Origin: Lingula anatina
Taxonomy: Eukaryota; Brachiopoda; Lingulata; Lingulida; Lingulidae
DNA: 64,000 nucleotides
Assembly: GCF_001039355.2 (NCBI RefSeq)
Contig: NW_019773870.1
Coordinates: 69,451 to 133,450, forward strand
Direction of reading: 5' to 3'
Position numbers and translations under genes: made by a program. Of this stretch, positions 49,060 through 61,586 are shown piece by piece. Every line of letters begins with the position of its first letter. Position 1 is the first letter of the stretch. A model generated the notes under the pieces. That model saw only the letters and a program-made list of their open reading frames with translations, did no database searches and was not told the DNA's origin.

Positions 49060-51121
49060 ACTTTACAGTGACATTTCCAGAACTATATATACCAGTTCTG
49101 CTCTGATAATTCAACCGTGACGCAGAAGGAAGTGGGCGTGAACCCAGCCATTGCCCCCACGGTACCAGAACTGACCAGGGAGGTATGAGGACCATCCTAT
49201 GCACTTTACAGACCCCCCATCCCCCAGGGGAGGAGCAACCACTGTTGTCTTATGTCTCAATTGTCACTCATAAGTAAGGAAAGTAGGGGGAGATCTGATC
49301 AAAGAAAAAAGGAAACTAGTTTGTTTTAAATGCCAAAGACATCTTTACGCTAATTAAATTGGGCATAATTAAGCTCCTAGTGACCAAGGCTTGTGCAGGT
49401 TACCAACCACCTGCCTGGCTACAAATGTCTGGTGCTTTTTTAAAAGATTTAAAAGATTTTTAAAAAGATTTAATGCATATAGATGAGACACAAGAACAAG
49501 ATGTAGGGAAATGATCTCGAAGAGCTATTTTTATAAAGAGAATTCTTGTTTTGATATGCAAAATATTCAAGTGCCATTTATCTTTGTACAATATGTAGAT
49601 ATCAATTCCTGTCGACCATGTGCGCCCATATTTTAAAATCATTACAGCATTAATTCTACTTCGTTGATCCGCACAAGTCGCGTACAATCACTGTAAAAGC
49701 TGTATACATGTACATAGTGTATCTATATTGTAAAAATTGTATTTTTTATGACGAAGACACCAAAGACAATTTGATGGCCAAGATGCAAAAAGAAACGAGA
49801 TGCGTCATGTATTATATTTCAAAGATATGTTCCGTATTGCATCAAGCTGTATCCACGACTTACTCGATCACCAGATCGTTTTTTAAAGCAATAAAAGAAC
49901 AAGTTCACAGAAATGGAGTTTACCTTGTGCGTTTCATTTCATGTTTTAATTGTAACGAAGAGGTTTAAAAGTTAAGTGAGAGAATTATACAGTACCTGCA
50001 AAGATAGAGCGAGTATTGTTATTGATAAGCATTTAACGAATTGAATCGAGATTTAAAAAATCAGAAATTAGCCTCATGTGGAATTAAGTATTGGAAAAAC
50101 GTCATTAATTTAGACAAAATCTCTCAACAACTCGATATGGCAAGAACACTTCGCTTGTATAAGACGGATTTTCAAAGATTAATTCAGGAAATGCGTTTTG
50201 GTGTATCGTCATGAGTGAGTGAAAAAGAAAGTCCGTAAAATTAACAAAGCGTAACATCGTAAACGGGATCAAAATTCGAGTGTCTGGCGCCAAGACACCC
50301 CCCCCCTTCCTCATCTTTACCATCAGTGTCTTAGAATACACCGTGTTTAAAACAATTCAAACACGTTTATTGATAAAAATATCGACATACAAAATCAAAA
50401 ACTCTGAATAATATTGAAAGATGACCACCCGAAATTTAAAAGTGTTTTGAATAGGGGTATGGAGGATGTGAAATTGGCATTGTTTTCTGAGAGAGAATTA
50501 CATCAAAAACATTTTCCCCTCAAAATTCGTCTACATACCCTTATGTATAGTATTAAAAACTCTTTAACGAATGACACCCCATCGTATAGTAGGCCTACTG
50601 TCTTTTTCCAATGGTTGTTCTTAATTCAAGGTATGTGAAGGACTTCGATTTTCCACCACTTTTATTATATGTAACACATTTTTAACAAAATTGATTCACA
50701 ATCTTTTTAAAGCTTCCATATTTGAAAACTAAGTCATGCAGGTTCTCCCCTTCAGCTACGTGTTATCATACAACAACACATAAATTCAGAATTCACCGCC
50801 CAATGTAATGTGCAAACACCGGAACAGCTCCAATAAGAGAGAAAATAGATCTATTTTGCCTTTGAAAAATAACGGTATTTTTTAACAGTATGATATAATA
50901 TATACCTATTGTTCGGCAATGAATAGGTGTTACCTCATGGCAGATACCTGGTATTCAGCAGGGCTTGTGCGGTAATAACTATCTATTTACTGCACAAAAA
51001 GTTGTTTTTTTATTTCCAGCAGTAGCTGGATGCCCTTGGTCCAGGTATTTGTCCTTGTGATCCCGACAAATAAACATTGCCGACTTTCATGAACCGTTCG
51101 CAGTTTTTGCAATTGTGCCGT

Positions 51122-51160
<39 letters not shown>

Positions 51161-51750
51161 TGGACAGACCCGTGCATGATCGTTTCCACTGTTTCGCAAT
51201 GTTATTTTGCTCAATACCTTGCTTGCAGACGGTTTTGTTCAAGCTATGAAAAAAAATTACAAATGCACAAACTTTTGCGAATGTGTAAATTGCGAAACGT
51301 TTTGTGTAAGCCGGCGCAGGTATAATTGTGACAATGTGCCGCAAAAAAAAAAAGATTGATAAACAGTTCATGATCAATGAGCAGTGGGGAGATGCTTAGG
51401 CCAGCTGCTGTGTGATTGTTCTAAAACATTATAGAAGCCGTGTTATAAACATGATATACCAACTCGTGGGCGTGTCTGTACTATGTAGTATCAGAAGTAG
51501 AGCCTTGGTGGGCCTACTTATGTTCCTTGCACATACGCAAAGTTCCATATTCAAATTTATAATTCATTACACACGGTCTGCCCGTACAATTTCAAATGCG
51601 TTAGTTGTTCTATTGACACTTGATGTTCGTTTTTTGCCGAAAGCTTCATCTGCAAATTTCTTGCATCTGTCATCAAAAGCGACGTGCCTTAATTTGGAGT
51701 CGGGATACGAATAGATAAAAACCAGAGCATAGGTTTTGTGCGGTTTTTAT
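49060..51750. other. SPDEF-like 3' UTR and intergenic sequence
   Basis: Non-coding by eye. A T homopolymer lies at about 51125-51159. I searched this stretch for the missing HIKESHI 5' exons on the plus strand and saw none. Confidence 0.5.
51125..51159. repeat. Poly-T run, about 35 bases
   Basis: Homopolymer that creates artificial poly-Phe and poly-Lys reading frames. Confidence 0.95.
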
Positions 51751-51758
51751 ATACCATC

Positions 51759-51764
51759 TTTATT
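51759..51764 (-). terminator. Polyadenylation signal of the EF-hand-like gene
   Basis: TTTATT on the plus strand reads AATAAA on the minus strand, about 210 bases past the stop at 51977. Confidence 0.5.
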
Positions 51765-51976
51765 CATGATAGATTTGAAAATTTCATAAAACAAAACAGA
51801 ATGTAAAATTTTCAAACATTTATCAAAGGAGCTTTAACGGCTCAAGTTTTTCCCTTTCAAACTTGAAAGGTACGACTTTCTTCTATCCCTGTCCCATGAA
51901 GCAAATGTACAAAATTTCTCAAATCATCCGTTCACTGACATATAAGCCTGAAGGAGGGACTGCCCAATCAGAATTC

Positions 51977-53101
51977 TTACTGTCGTCCCCTTCCATAACG
52001 TGCTATAAATTCAGAAAAAATAACAGGTAGATCTTCTTTGTTGAAGATACCGTCTTCAGTAGCGTCCAACATGCCGAAGAGAGAGTCTTCAGTTAAGTGG
52101 GTGATAACATTGGGGTCAGCTGCCAGCGTTCCGCAATTCTTTATTCCCGCAGCGACGGTCTCAGCGTCCACTCCGACGTCAGCGTAGGTTCCAAAAAAGG
52201 CACTTCCAAGTATGTACATATCGAGATTCTGATGAAATAAAAAGGCATAGATAGGTGACGTTTTTTTCAACAAATTCGAGATAACAGGCGATTAGAATTA
52301 AAAAATATACATAAACATACGTCAGAACCCAGTTTTAAATGTATCAAAATGATTAAAAATAACCTTGTGGGTTTGAGAAAAGTACATGTATTGTAGATAC
52401 GATTAGGAATTAGATCCCGTTATTTTGGATTTTGCGTCAGCAATTTGCACCCAAGACTGTTAGCTTATTACCGAAGGTAAACAACCCATTAGCATTGTTA
52501 CAAATGCATATATTACACATGAATTTGATATGGCATTTATACTAATTAGTAATAACTGATAGATACCGTTTTAAATAAAATCATTGTTTAACTAACTTTA
52601 GGGAGCAGTAAGTTTGGTTGAAATTTAACGTGCAGTTCGTTTTTTAGAGTTATGGTATGGCTGCATTTCCAACCAAGTTGGGACGGCTTGACTTAGAAAG
52701 TGCTATATCAGCAGACCGTGTGGTTACCAGTTCCCACGCACATTCGCACTAGTTTTGGAACCGGAAAATTTTCGGCATAGGCCTAGACCCACCATTGCTT
52801 AAATGCTCTTTAAAAATAAATGTTCAGTAGACGGGAAATTATGTTAGTTTGAAAGAAATTACGTTAAAACAGCACTGAACACAGCCTTAGTAACGACGAT
52901 TCATTCACACCTACCTGTACCGGGTGTGGGTTGCCGGCTAACACGTCATCCATGTCGAACACGCCGTCCATCAGCTCTCTCAAGTATAACCCTCAGCCGG
53001 GCGTTGTTTCTGCGCCTCTTTCCGTTGAAGTCAGCCAGGGCTTGGGCTACTGCTGTAGCCTGGACTCCACCGGCAATCTCAGGGTACTTGTCCACAAACG
53101 C
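51977..53101 (-). pseudogene. EF-hand-like protein, C-terminal exons, reading frame broken
   Basis: Last exon 52228-51977 encodes NLDMYILGSAFF...SEFIARYGRGRQ with an EF-hand-like loop DATEDGIFNKED (D at loop positions 1, 5 and 12, G at 6). The upstream exon, about 53101-52915, has a good donor (GTACAG|gtaggt) and ends LRELMDGVFDMDDVLAGN in phase with the last exon, and it begins AFVDKYPEIAGGV. Between these two parts no single frame is open: the exon is continuous only if the frame shifts twice within about 40 bases (around 52977 and 53017). Either this is a decaying pseudogene or two single-base sequence errors are present. Family unknown; it recalls invertebrate calcium-binding proteins of the sarcoplasmic type. 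Further 5' exons were not found. Confidence 0.55.
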
Positions 53102-53326
53102 CTGCCCAATACCACAAACGGCTTATATCAGTCTCTGATCATGTGATATGTACTTCAAGTATTTGAGAAGGAAATGGTTAATAAGTGAACACTTAGTAAT
53201 TATTGCAGAATTATTAACAAAGTTGCGTGGCCAGTTGTGTGCATAGAAATCCTCAGCACCTGTGATGAATGATTTAATGTTCTTCAGTTGATGAACTTCA
53301 CATGACTGTATTTTTGTTGGTTTCAG

Positions 53327-53921
53327 TGTATTTTTGCTGGCCCAATCCCTCTGGCCCTTCCTGGATGCTGTTAGGACACATAAGCAATGCCAAACCAAGT
53401 GCAATTTTTAAGATATCTGGATTAAAGTCAGGTACTTCTTTGTGTTTCTCAGGTTTTAAAATATTATTTTAAGTAGTATAACTGTATGCGGAACTGAATG
53501 TCATGTTTTTTGTTTGTTTGTTAGTAATTTTAGTGAGAATACTGCCCTCCCCATAAACAAGTTCTCACTACCCATATTTTATTATCCAGGTGATAACGCA
53601 GTCCTCAATCCATTTGGCCAGTCTTCCCAGCAGCCCAGTCATAATGCACAGATAGGAATCTCAGTGGAGCCTCTAGAGCAGCTGTCCCAGCAGACACCTG
53701 CCACCAACACCTCTCTATCCACACTGAACACCATGGTGGCATTCTCACAGAAAATGCTGGAAAATTTCTTCAATTATGCTTCCTCGTTTGCTGTAAATCA
53801 AGCCCAGATGGTGCCGAATCCCTCAGAGACGTTTAAATTTGTTCGGCTGAGCACTCTGCAGAAATGGTATGAAAACTTTCAGAAAAGAATGGAAAGTAAC
53901 CCTAATTTTTGGAAGACGTGA
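53327..53921 (+). CDS. HIKESHI: HIKESHI (OPI10 family), last two exons only
   Basis: HIKESHI carries HSP70 into the nucleus during heat stress by binding FG-nucleoporins. Two exons are seen: 53327-53431 ([35 protein letters not shown]) and 53590-53921 ([60 protein letters not shown], stop). Junctions are phase 1 with a gtactt donor and ttatccag acceptor. About 146 residues, matching the C-terminal three-quarters of the roughly 197-residue human protein. The exon(s) coding for the start (MFG... and the PFPEG region) are not visible upstream as far as the SPDEF-like gene. The EF-hand-like exon lies on the opposite strand just before it. The protein end is intact. Confidence 0.88.
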
Positions 53922-54894
53922 AGTATTAGACAGCTATTTGCTTTTTTTGTTAGTTATTTACAGATAAGTAAATTCACTGTGAAAGAGGTTTTTCATAGTC
54001 TGTAGATAGGATGATAAAATGAAATTACTTAAAAACTAAAAAACATCAGTCATACACAATGTTTGGCCCACCACCTGTAGACCTTGGGCAGCGTCCTGTC
54101 TCCCGAAAGCCATGTTTGACTGATGTTATTTAGACTCTAAGTTAAGAATACTTCTATTTCATCAGATCAATTTCAGTAGATTAAAAAGAGATATCTGTAA
54201 TGAACAAAAAGTATTTGGATGTTCATTAAGTTGTATGAGGTTAAGTAGGCATCATCGGTGCATAGAAAAGAAAGACGGATTTACATATATGTATGCTATT
54301 TAAATGTTCTGTTCTATAAACAGTCATTTATAAGACCCAACATGCTTTTTATTTTAAATTTGTTTGGGGCTTTGTGTTAAAATTAAGCAATGTTTGCCAA
54401 AGGAAAATCTTTGATATTTTTATTATATTATTTTCACAGAATATTTGAGATCATGTGTAACAGGTACCGGGGTAACAGTATGTATAAAAGATTACATGTT
54501 TTTTTCCTCAATTAAACTTTATGTATACAAAAATTCTTTGTAATAGTATTCAACAATATTTCATTGATTTGGCTTTGTCAGCAATGTAGCAAAAGAAAAG
54601 CTCATTTTTGAGAAAAGAAAGGGTTATTTTGGGTATAATCAAGGAATTATGTACATATGTGCCTAGCAGGCACCCGGAAATATGTGAAATCAACCGTACA
54701 GAGTATACAGAGGTACCTTGTGTACACAGGTGTACATGTCCACGTAATCACTAGCTCAGCAACCAATGGCTTTTTATTACAGGTAAAGGTTAACATTAGG
54801 TGATAATTTTAAAAGATAAATGAACACCTGGGGTTTTTACGCTCGGGGTGTGTAAAAAATTGCCCGTCATTGTTTGCTTAATCCTATATTTTGA

Positions 54895-55360
54895 TCACCG
54901 ACCGGGTGCCCTTGTGGCTAAGGGACCATTCCCATAGATATTTGGATCCATCTATCTCCCTGGGGAGTCTCACTAAATTGCTATCAACCTAGTAAAGCTG
55001 TTACGGAGTAATTATCTTTACCCCCTAGCTGATTCGGTAGGCGTGACAGATATTTAAGTCGGTTAAGTTGATAGCAATTAAGTGAGACTCCCCAGGGAGT
55101 TAGACGATCCAGATGGATCGATGTAGGCATGGGAACACAGTCTTAGAGTGTCCGCCTCTGGAGCGGGAGGACGTGGGTTCGATCCCGTCCAGGAAAATAT
55201 CAGTCCTTTATAAACGGTACCTGCTGTCGCCCCGCTTGGTCTGGTCTGGTCTGGCAGTGGAGAAATGGTACGTTTGCTAGCTCTGAGCGCCTGTATCCTC
55301 CCCAGGGAGGCGAGAGCGACAACTTATAGTATGCAACAGGGCCAAAATGACCCGGCTTTC
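54895..55360 (+). mobile_element. tRNA-derived SINE, interrupted
   Basis: The left part (54900-54921) has GGTGCCCTTGTGGCTAA, an A-box-like D-arm. After an insertion the tRNA-like sequence resumes at 55143 with GAGTGTCCGCCTCTGGAGCG and a B box GGTTCGATCC near 55177. The anticodon loop CTCTGGA would give anticodon CTG (Gln). A non-tRNA body follows (tggtctggtctggtctggc repeats) to an AT-rich tail near 55370. SINE nature is inferred from the A/B boxes plus unrelated tail. Confidence 0.6.
54922..55142. mobile_element. 221-bp foldback MITE inserted in the SINE
   Basis: Left end GGGACCATTCCCATAGAT and the complement of the right end (GACTGTGTTCCCATGCC) are related; further in, CTCCCTGGGGAGTCTCACT and the complement match almost perfectly over about 35 bases to TTGCTATCAAC. 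The flanking TAA (54919-54921) and TTA (55143-55145) would fit a TWA-type target with one change. It splits the tRNA-like A-box region of the SINE. Confidence 0.65.
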
Positions 55361-56334
55361 TTTGGATTGTGAATTAAATAAAATATATATAATATAAAAT
55401 AGAATATATGTAAAATATGTGCAATATCTCAACAAAGTTTATTATTATTATTTTAACAAGAACACTATGAAAATGTAGCTTTGATATTTATATTTCCATC
55501 AGCCACCAATATTTTAATATTAGTTTTAAAAAACCCAGCAGTCACGTGCAACCTCACCCTTCTAAACGTGTTCTCATAACTACATGTAATACCTGAGCAT
55601 TATTAACACCTGAAAGTTTACGCAACATTTTTCAAAAGAAAAAACGGGGGTTAAGAAATTGCAGCTCTCGAATTACACCTGACCTACATTGTAATAATAA
55701 AAAGGACTTGTAAACGAAATGTAGGTTACATATACCCTGCGTCATTTTCCTATTTTCTTCAATCTCCCGCCCCAACATTCACAATTTCTCTATTTTGCCC
55801 CTAAACTGGCACACTTGTAGATCTTCTTTATTTACATTATACAACGGTGAAAAAGACAGGCATTTATTTACGGCTCAGGCTATATTTACATAAATAATTT
55901 AAGGATTATACACATTTTACGCAATGGGCCATTTATATCACTTTTGCGTGTATTACGGATGCTTGAATCTTCGCGATTGTGTCATTTAAATTTCAGAAGT
56001 TCGCATCATTTCAAGGAATGATCACTAGCATCAGGACAAGACGCCGTCCTCCTCTGGAATTTCACCCAGATTTATTCACTGATAAGGTTGGCCCGGGTTG
56101 GGGTCCAGGTTCACTCTTCTCCACCAGGGGTGTGGCTTGCTTCGATTCTTGCCAAACTTTAGCTACGAGCATACGCATTAAAAAATTTTTATAGTCCTGT
56201 CTTTCTCTTCTCTTCTCTCTTCTCGTTTTTAACTATTTTAGCTTGTTTTGTATTAGTTTCAAGGAAATAATTTGTAAACCAGAAGTCTAAAAGCGGTGGC
56301 CTTACTGTATATTGACATTGAAATTTTACAAGAG

Positions 56335-56342
56335 TATATAAG
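56335..56342 (+). promoter_or_regulatory. TATA box of the glucanase gene
   Basis: TATATAAG 82-89 bases before the ATG at 56424; the expected transcription start is about 56365. Confidence 0.6.
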
Positions 56343-56423
56343 AGTCGTAAACAGCATACAACACTGAGTAGAAAGAAGAGGACCGTTCTCCACTTGACTA
56401 CTTCCATAAACTACAGCGTCGAA

Positions 56424-58899
56424 ATGCAAGGGTCTTGGTCGTTTCTTTGCGTGCTACTAATTACCAGTGTAACGAAAAATAATGCCGTAGAAAATCTCAT
56501 TTTTGAAGACACATTTGATACGCTGGATCCCAAAAATTGGGAACACGAAATCACCGCATGGGGTGGAGGGGTAGGTGTGGAATGAGTTGAAAAATAGAAA
56601 AAAGGAAGGTTGAAACTTCATAAGTAGTAGTGGTGTAATGAATAATTTTTAAAACTGCAATTTATCCAGCATACAGTATGTAGAGTTTAAGAGGTGGATG
56701 CTGTGGTAAAGAAAAAATTTAGTGTTAGCACCAGAATTTTCTGGAAACTGATGCTTCGGCTGTGTGATATTTTCTTGTGTGTGTACGGTGTCTTCAACCT
56801 GCGAGGAACAAAGCGACATTCAAACACAGTAGCATGTTCACCCATATCTACACTATATGATTTTAATATAATAGGGCTTATATTAGATCCAAAGGTTTAA
56901 ATTAAAATTAGATTATAATTCAAAATTTAGCATAAACTAAAGATTTATTGACATATCCCCCCCAAAAAAAAAAATTAAAAAAGAAATGAAGACATGTTTA
57001 GTCTATGTATATTCAAGTTCGAATTACGTTGAAGGTCGCTCATGATTAATTGGCAAAAGGCAGAGAAGCAAAAAGGTTTATACAAGACGCGCCTCCTCAA
57101 TTGGTGCACCTATAGACTCGATAAAACCTAATAATTTAGTCAGTCAGAACACCGACAGGATGAGCCCGCGGTCGTCCTACAAGATTTGTTCTGGGGTATG
57201 ATACTCCGAAATGCGATGTGACACACACCTTGAAAACGGGTAGTGTGGTCCGAAATACTGGTTAATTCAGGATCCTTATGTGCCGAGTCTGGTAGTTGGG
57301 TAGGCCTGCTCAGCGGGTGAACACTTTTACCTCGCTAACCCAGCCCTATCAAGTTTTGCTGTGACAATGGGATCTTTATGAGTATTGGCAAATTTTCGGA
57401 GATTTTTGATTAATACGCCTTTCTTTTCAGAACTGGGAATTCGAGGTCTACACTAACGACTCCAAAAACAGTTACGTGAGAGATAACACCCTGTACATAA
57501 AACCAGTGAGTGCCAATTTTTGCGAAATTGTTTGCTTTTAAACGAATCCCTGAACAATTTTATCAGGTTTTCTAAAGGGAGTATTTGGTTTAATACCCCC
57601 TGACATATAGATATTTGTTCTTTATCAACACAGGTCGCTCTTTAAATCTTTATTTGTTTCTTCATAGAATTTGTGTGGACCTTTCTTTTCGTATGCGAAC
57701 TTAATTTAACTGTCTAAATGCATGTATGTTTGCAGATCCTGTCAAGAACATAAGACAGTTTGATCTAAGTCTGATTACAAAGAGGATATTTATCTATCAA
57801 GAAGCGACGACATGCTTCATTGGCCCCATTCAGAATGGATGATCCGAGTACTTACTGATCCGCCGACTAAATATGGCCGACCGCAGTTCGAAAGCGATGC
57901 CGATGATTCCTGATGGTCTCCCCGACTCCACACGCGCCTTTAAACGGATTGAATCTCTGCTCCGAGGTTTAATTGCTAGGCCCCTGCAGCGACGGCGCGT
58001 GTGGATTCGGGAGACCATAAGAAATCAGCGACATCGCTTTTGAACTGTGGACGGCCATATTTAGTTGGCGGATCAGTAAGTACTCGGATCATCCATTCTG
58101 AATGGGGCCATTGTGATCTTGCTGCACAAAATAGATACAAAAGTGCTGTTTTCCATAACGCCCATTTCTTACAAAAATGGGAATTGTTGAAAATCCGAGA
58201 TTTATTGCAACTTCTTAAAATCTTCGTTTCTTCTGATAAAATTTTAAAATTTCAAATGGCATTTACAGATGATAAAACTATTAGTTCACAGTACCAAACA
58301 AACTGACATTCAGGAGATTACTGTATTACCTCTGTGAAAACATCTTTTCCCTGTATAAACCGATATTTCGATGTTATTCAGACATTGCTGAAAGACAGCA
58401 TCAATCCTTTGACTGGTCAGCCATTTGGCGAAAGTTTTCTTTATAATGGGACATTGGATATAAGAGGTAAGCGGTTTCCAAATATTCGATGACTCTCTAT
58501 TATAGATGTAATGTTTTTTTTTTTTTTTTTTTTTTTTTTGAAAGTAATGGATTGATTTACACATTATGTCAACAAATATTACGGATGTTTTTCAGCATTT
58601 TAAGACTTAAAAGGTGAGATAGATCCATATTTGTGTACACGTTTACAAGAGCGACATGGAACATTCAAGCAATCAGAGATTAATTAAATACATGCATATT
58701 TTGACTTTTAGCAATGTATGGTCGTTGCACAAATGAAATGTTTTATGGATGCCTGCGCAGAGGACAAGACGGGCAAATCGTGAACCCCATCATGTCTGCT
58801 CGTGTGCGGACTAAAGGCAAATTCAGCTTCAAGTACGGTCGGCTGGAGGTCGTGGCCAAAATGCCGGCAGGAGACTGGATATGGCCAGGTAATGTGTGT

Positions 58900-58947
<48 letters not shown>

Positions 58948-61586
58948 ACGCTGTGGTGGATACATGTAACAGTGACACAGCAATGTAAACTGAAAACTAT
59001 GTAACATTATTGTTAAACTATCGTTTCGTTCTTCTAAATACCTCCAATTCAATTAATTTATTTAAAAATATTTTTACTCGAAACTGAATGAAATTTACGG
59101 TGTATTTTCAGCTATTTGGCTTTTGCCTGAGGATAATGAATACGGAGAATGGCCAAGATCTGGAGAAATTGACCTGGTGGAAGCAAGGGGTACGTAAGAT
59201 GCAGTACACCCGCCCTTTATGTAGTATTATATTATTATTTTAACCAAGTGCAATGTAATATAACCACTCTTATCTGCACACACAACTATAGATGTGTAAA
59301 TATAGGAGTGACTTTATCACTTTATCATTTCTTTTAGTTTTCCCATTTTCAAACGAAAATCTAAGACGGGTTCACTCGCAAAAAAGTCTAAATTATCAAA
59401 ATATTCTCTAGTCTTGAATATTTTTCACGAAGAAGATAAATAGAAAAGTAAAATAAACCATGGAAACTCTAGATAAGCGAATAAACAAAAATACACTAAG
59501 GAATAACCCACTTTTGTCAGATAAAACAATAGTTTATAGAAACCAAATGCATCTGTAACATAAGTTTTAATTTCATATATAATTTCCCAGGAAATCGAGA
59601 TCTGTATGGGGTAAATAAATCCGAGCTGGGCGTGAACGCGTTTGCCTCAGCGCTACACTGGGGACCCATCTATAATGACAATAAGTTCCATCTCACGGAT
59701 AAAACATAGTAAGTTCATTGCGTCTTTAAAATCAGCAACAATACTAATACAAATACAGTACTTTTTATATAATTAATCTCAGTGCAGACCACAGCAGTTC
59801 ACGTATCTTTGGGTTTGAAATTGGGTTGTGAAATTGCTCAAAACATATTTGTTTTGTCTAAAAGCATAGACACACAGTTTCATTTTATAGAAAAATTGTA
59901 AATCAGTTAACTTTTATGAAAGGCTGGTTTAAAGTTTTATTTCTGCTTGTGTGTTGTAGTACAAACAAGACAGCCAACTTTGCAGATAATTTCCACAAGT
60001 ATGTCGTTGACTGGAGCGCCAACGGCTTCAGGTAATACTTTCATCTTGGACATTTCTGTTATGGTATTCTGAAACATTGATCGATTCAAATGTGTCTTGG
60101 AAGAGTGGGTTATTACATAAATATGAAACAGCTACAATTTTATTTGCTGACATAGCTTAGATTTGCATTTTAAAGATCTATTATTTTTTAACGATCATTT
60201 ACTTTAATAAACCGCGTACATTAGGTGTAGAGAAATGTGACAAAAGTGATAAAAAGTAATGAAGTCAAACATAAGTTGGCCGGAGAGTCTAGCGTAGCTA
60301 TATTTGCACTGATAAATTTGTTGAAGTTTAAAAGTAGTTTTTTTCTCTGATGTGAAGAGATGTTCATATTCGGCTATTGATGTAAACATCTTGGTATGAA
60401 TTTATCTCTATTTATCTTTATAGTATTATCTGTGCATTAAACTAAATAGTAAAACTCACCTCCCATTGACTGTGTGTCATGTCCACAGGTTTTCCGTTGA
60501 TGGTCACCAGTTCCTAGAAATTCCATCTCCGCTGCTGGATGAAAACCCCAGCTTTCCCGGTTTCTGGGCGTGGGGCAACCAGAGCGACGGCGGGTGGAAG
60601 AACCAAACTCAACCAAACCCTTGGAAAGACGGCACAAGACTGGCGCCATTTGATAAAGCTGTGAGTTTCGTGAATAAAACATAGACCGTTATAGTATTGT
60701 TGAGATAATGTAATGTATACGAGAGAGACAGAGACGCTTCAAATGATGTAATTTCATACAGGAATACACATATTTATACAGACGTTGCTGGTATTGTGGG
60801 TTGCCAATTTGTTTAAGAATACGCTTTATTTGAAAGTTAATTCACTGAAGACGTAAGGGCGGGTTTTTGTATCAGAATTTAGTTTTGTAATGAATGCGTG
60901 TTTGAGAAGGTGCGTGTTTGTGACTTTTAAATATTTTTAAAATGCATGTTAAGCTTCAATTGAAAAAAGGTCGAAATTCAAAGCCACACTAAAAGGTTTC
61001 TTATAAGCTTTCAGTGCCACCGGAAACTTTAAAAAATCACTTTGAAAACTTGGGAGATACAGCGTTGAAAGTGCACTCAAATACTACATGTACATATTAA
61101 GTATTTTGCCTCCTCTGCGCCTGAAAGTTAAAACATCTGCGATTACTCTGATTATATGAAATCCCAAACTTAAATAATTTTCTATCACTTAATCCATCAA
61201 ACGTGTCTTTTCACTTTTGCATTTATTTCAATTCATCAATATTTCAGTTCCACATCATCATGAACGTTGCAGTGGGGGGCACTATGGGATACTTTCCAGA
61301 TTCCCTGAGAGATGGGTCTGGGAACATCACTAAACCGTGGAGTAACAGCGACTCTAAGGCCTCAGCTACGTTCTGGGAGGCCAAGGACAGGTGGTATCCT
61401 ACATGGACGGCGGAGGGGGAGGGTGTGGCCATGCAGGTCAAGTCCGTGCGCGTGTATCAAACTGAGGAGGAATCTGGCACAACTATGAAAACGCCAGATT
61501 CATCCAGTGGCACCATCTTGCGAATGTACTCGTGTTCGTTGCTGGCTGTCTTATTCCTTATGATTTTGGCAGTTAGGCACTTTTAG
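56424..61586 (+). CDS. GH16 beta-1,3-glucanase (laminarinase / beta-glucan-recognition type), anchored C-terminus
   Basis: Nine exons: 56424-56570, 57431-57505, 58382-58466, 58712-58888, 59112-59189, 59591-59708, 59960-60031, 60489-60660, 61248-61586; phases match throughout, 420 residues. An N-terminal signal peptide (about 1-21, MQGSWSFLCVLLITSV) precedes a GH16 catalytic domain with YGRCTN, KYGRLEVVAKMPAGDW, IWPAIWLLPE, GEIDLVEARG, ALHWGP, VDWSANGFRFSVDG and FHIIMNVAVGG. Nucleophile Glu180, Asp182 and acid/base Glu185 of the GEIDLVE motif are all present, unlike in insect GNBPs, so it should hydrolyse beta-1,3-glucan. Digestion of algal laminarin or recognition of fungal and bacterial glucans are both possible. 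The chain ends SCSLLAVLFLMILAVRHF, a hydrophobic segment that suggests GPI anchoring or a membrane tail. ATG at 56424 is chosen because the signal peptide starts there. Confidence 0.93.
57822..58115. mobile_element. Foldback MITE with GGCCCCATTCAGAAT ends, in glucanase intron 2
   Basis: Long terminal inverted repeats (about 80 bases at high identity, weaker matches further in) start GGCCCCATTCAGAATGGATG on the left and its complement on the right. Further matching parts include CTGATCCGCC and TAAATATGGCCG. ATT flanks both ends. It has no coding capacity. Confidence 0.8.
58514..58540. repeat. Poly-T run in glucanase intron 3
   Basis: About 26 T, between exons at 58382-58466 and 58712-58888. 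Confidence 0.95.
58892..58948. repeat. (TG)n microsatellite at a donor
   Basis: TG run beginning 4 bases into the intron after the exon ending at 58888 (donor gtaatg), followed by a short GA run. Confidence 0.92.

Larger units (their letters stand above)
53922..56330. other. HIKESHI 3' flank and upstream region of the glucanase
   Basis: No protein-coding exon found. It contains a tRNA-like SINE interrupted by a foldback element (54895-55360). Confidence 0.5.

Noticed and set aside
51077-51377. Poly-Phe and poly-Lys proteins
   Set aside because: They derive from the T homopolymer at 51125-51159.
54895-55200. Functional tRNA-Gln gene
   Set aside because: The tRNA-like sequence is split by a 221-bp element and followed by a SINE-type body, so it cannot be an active tRNA.
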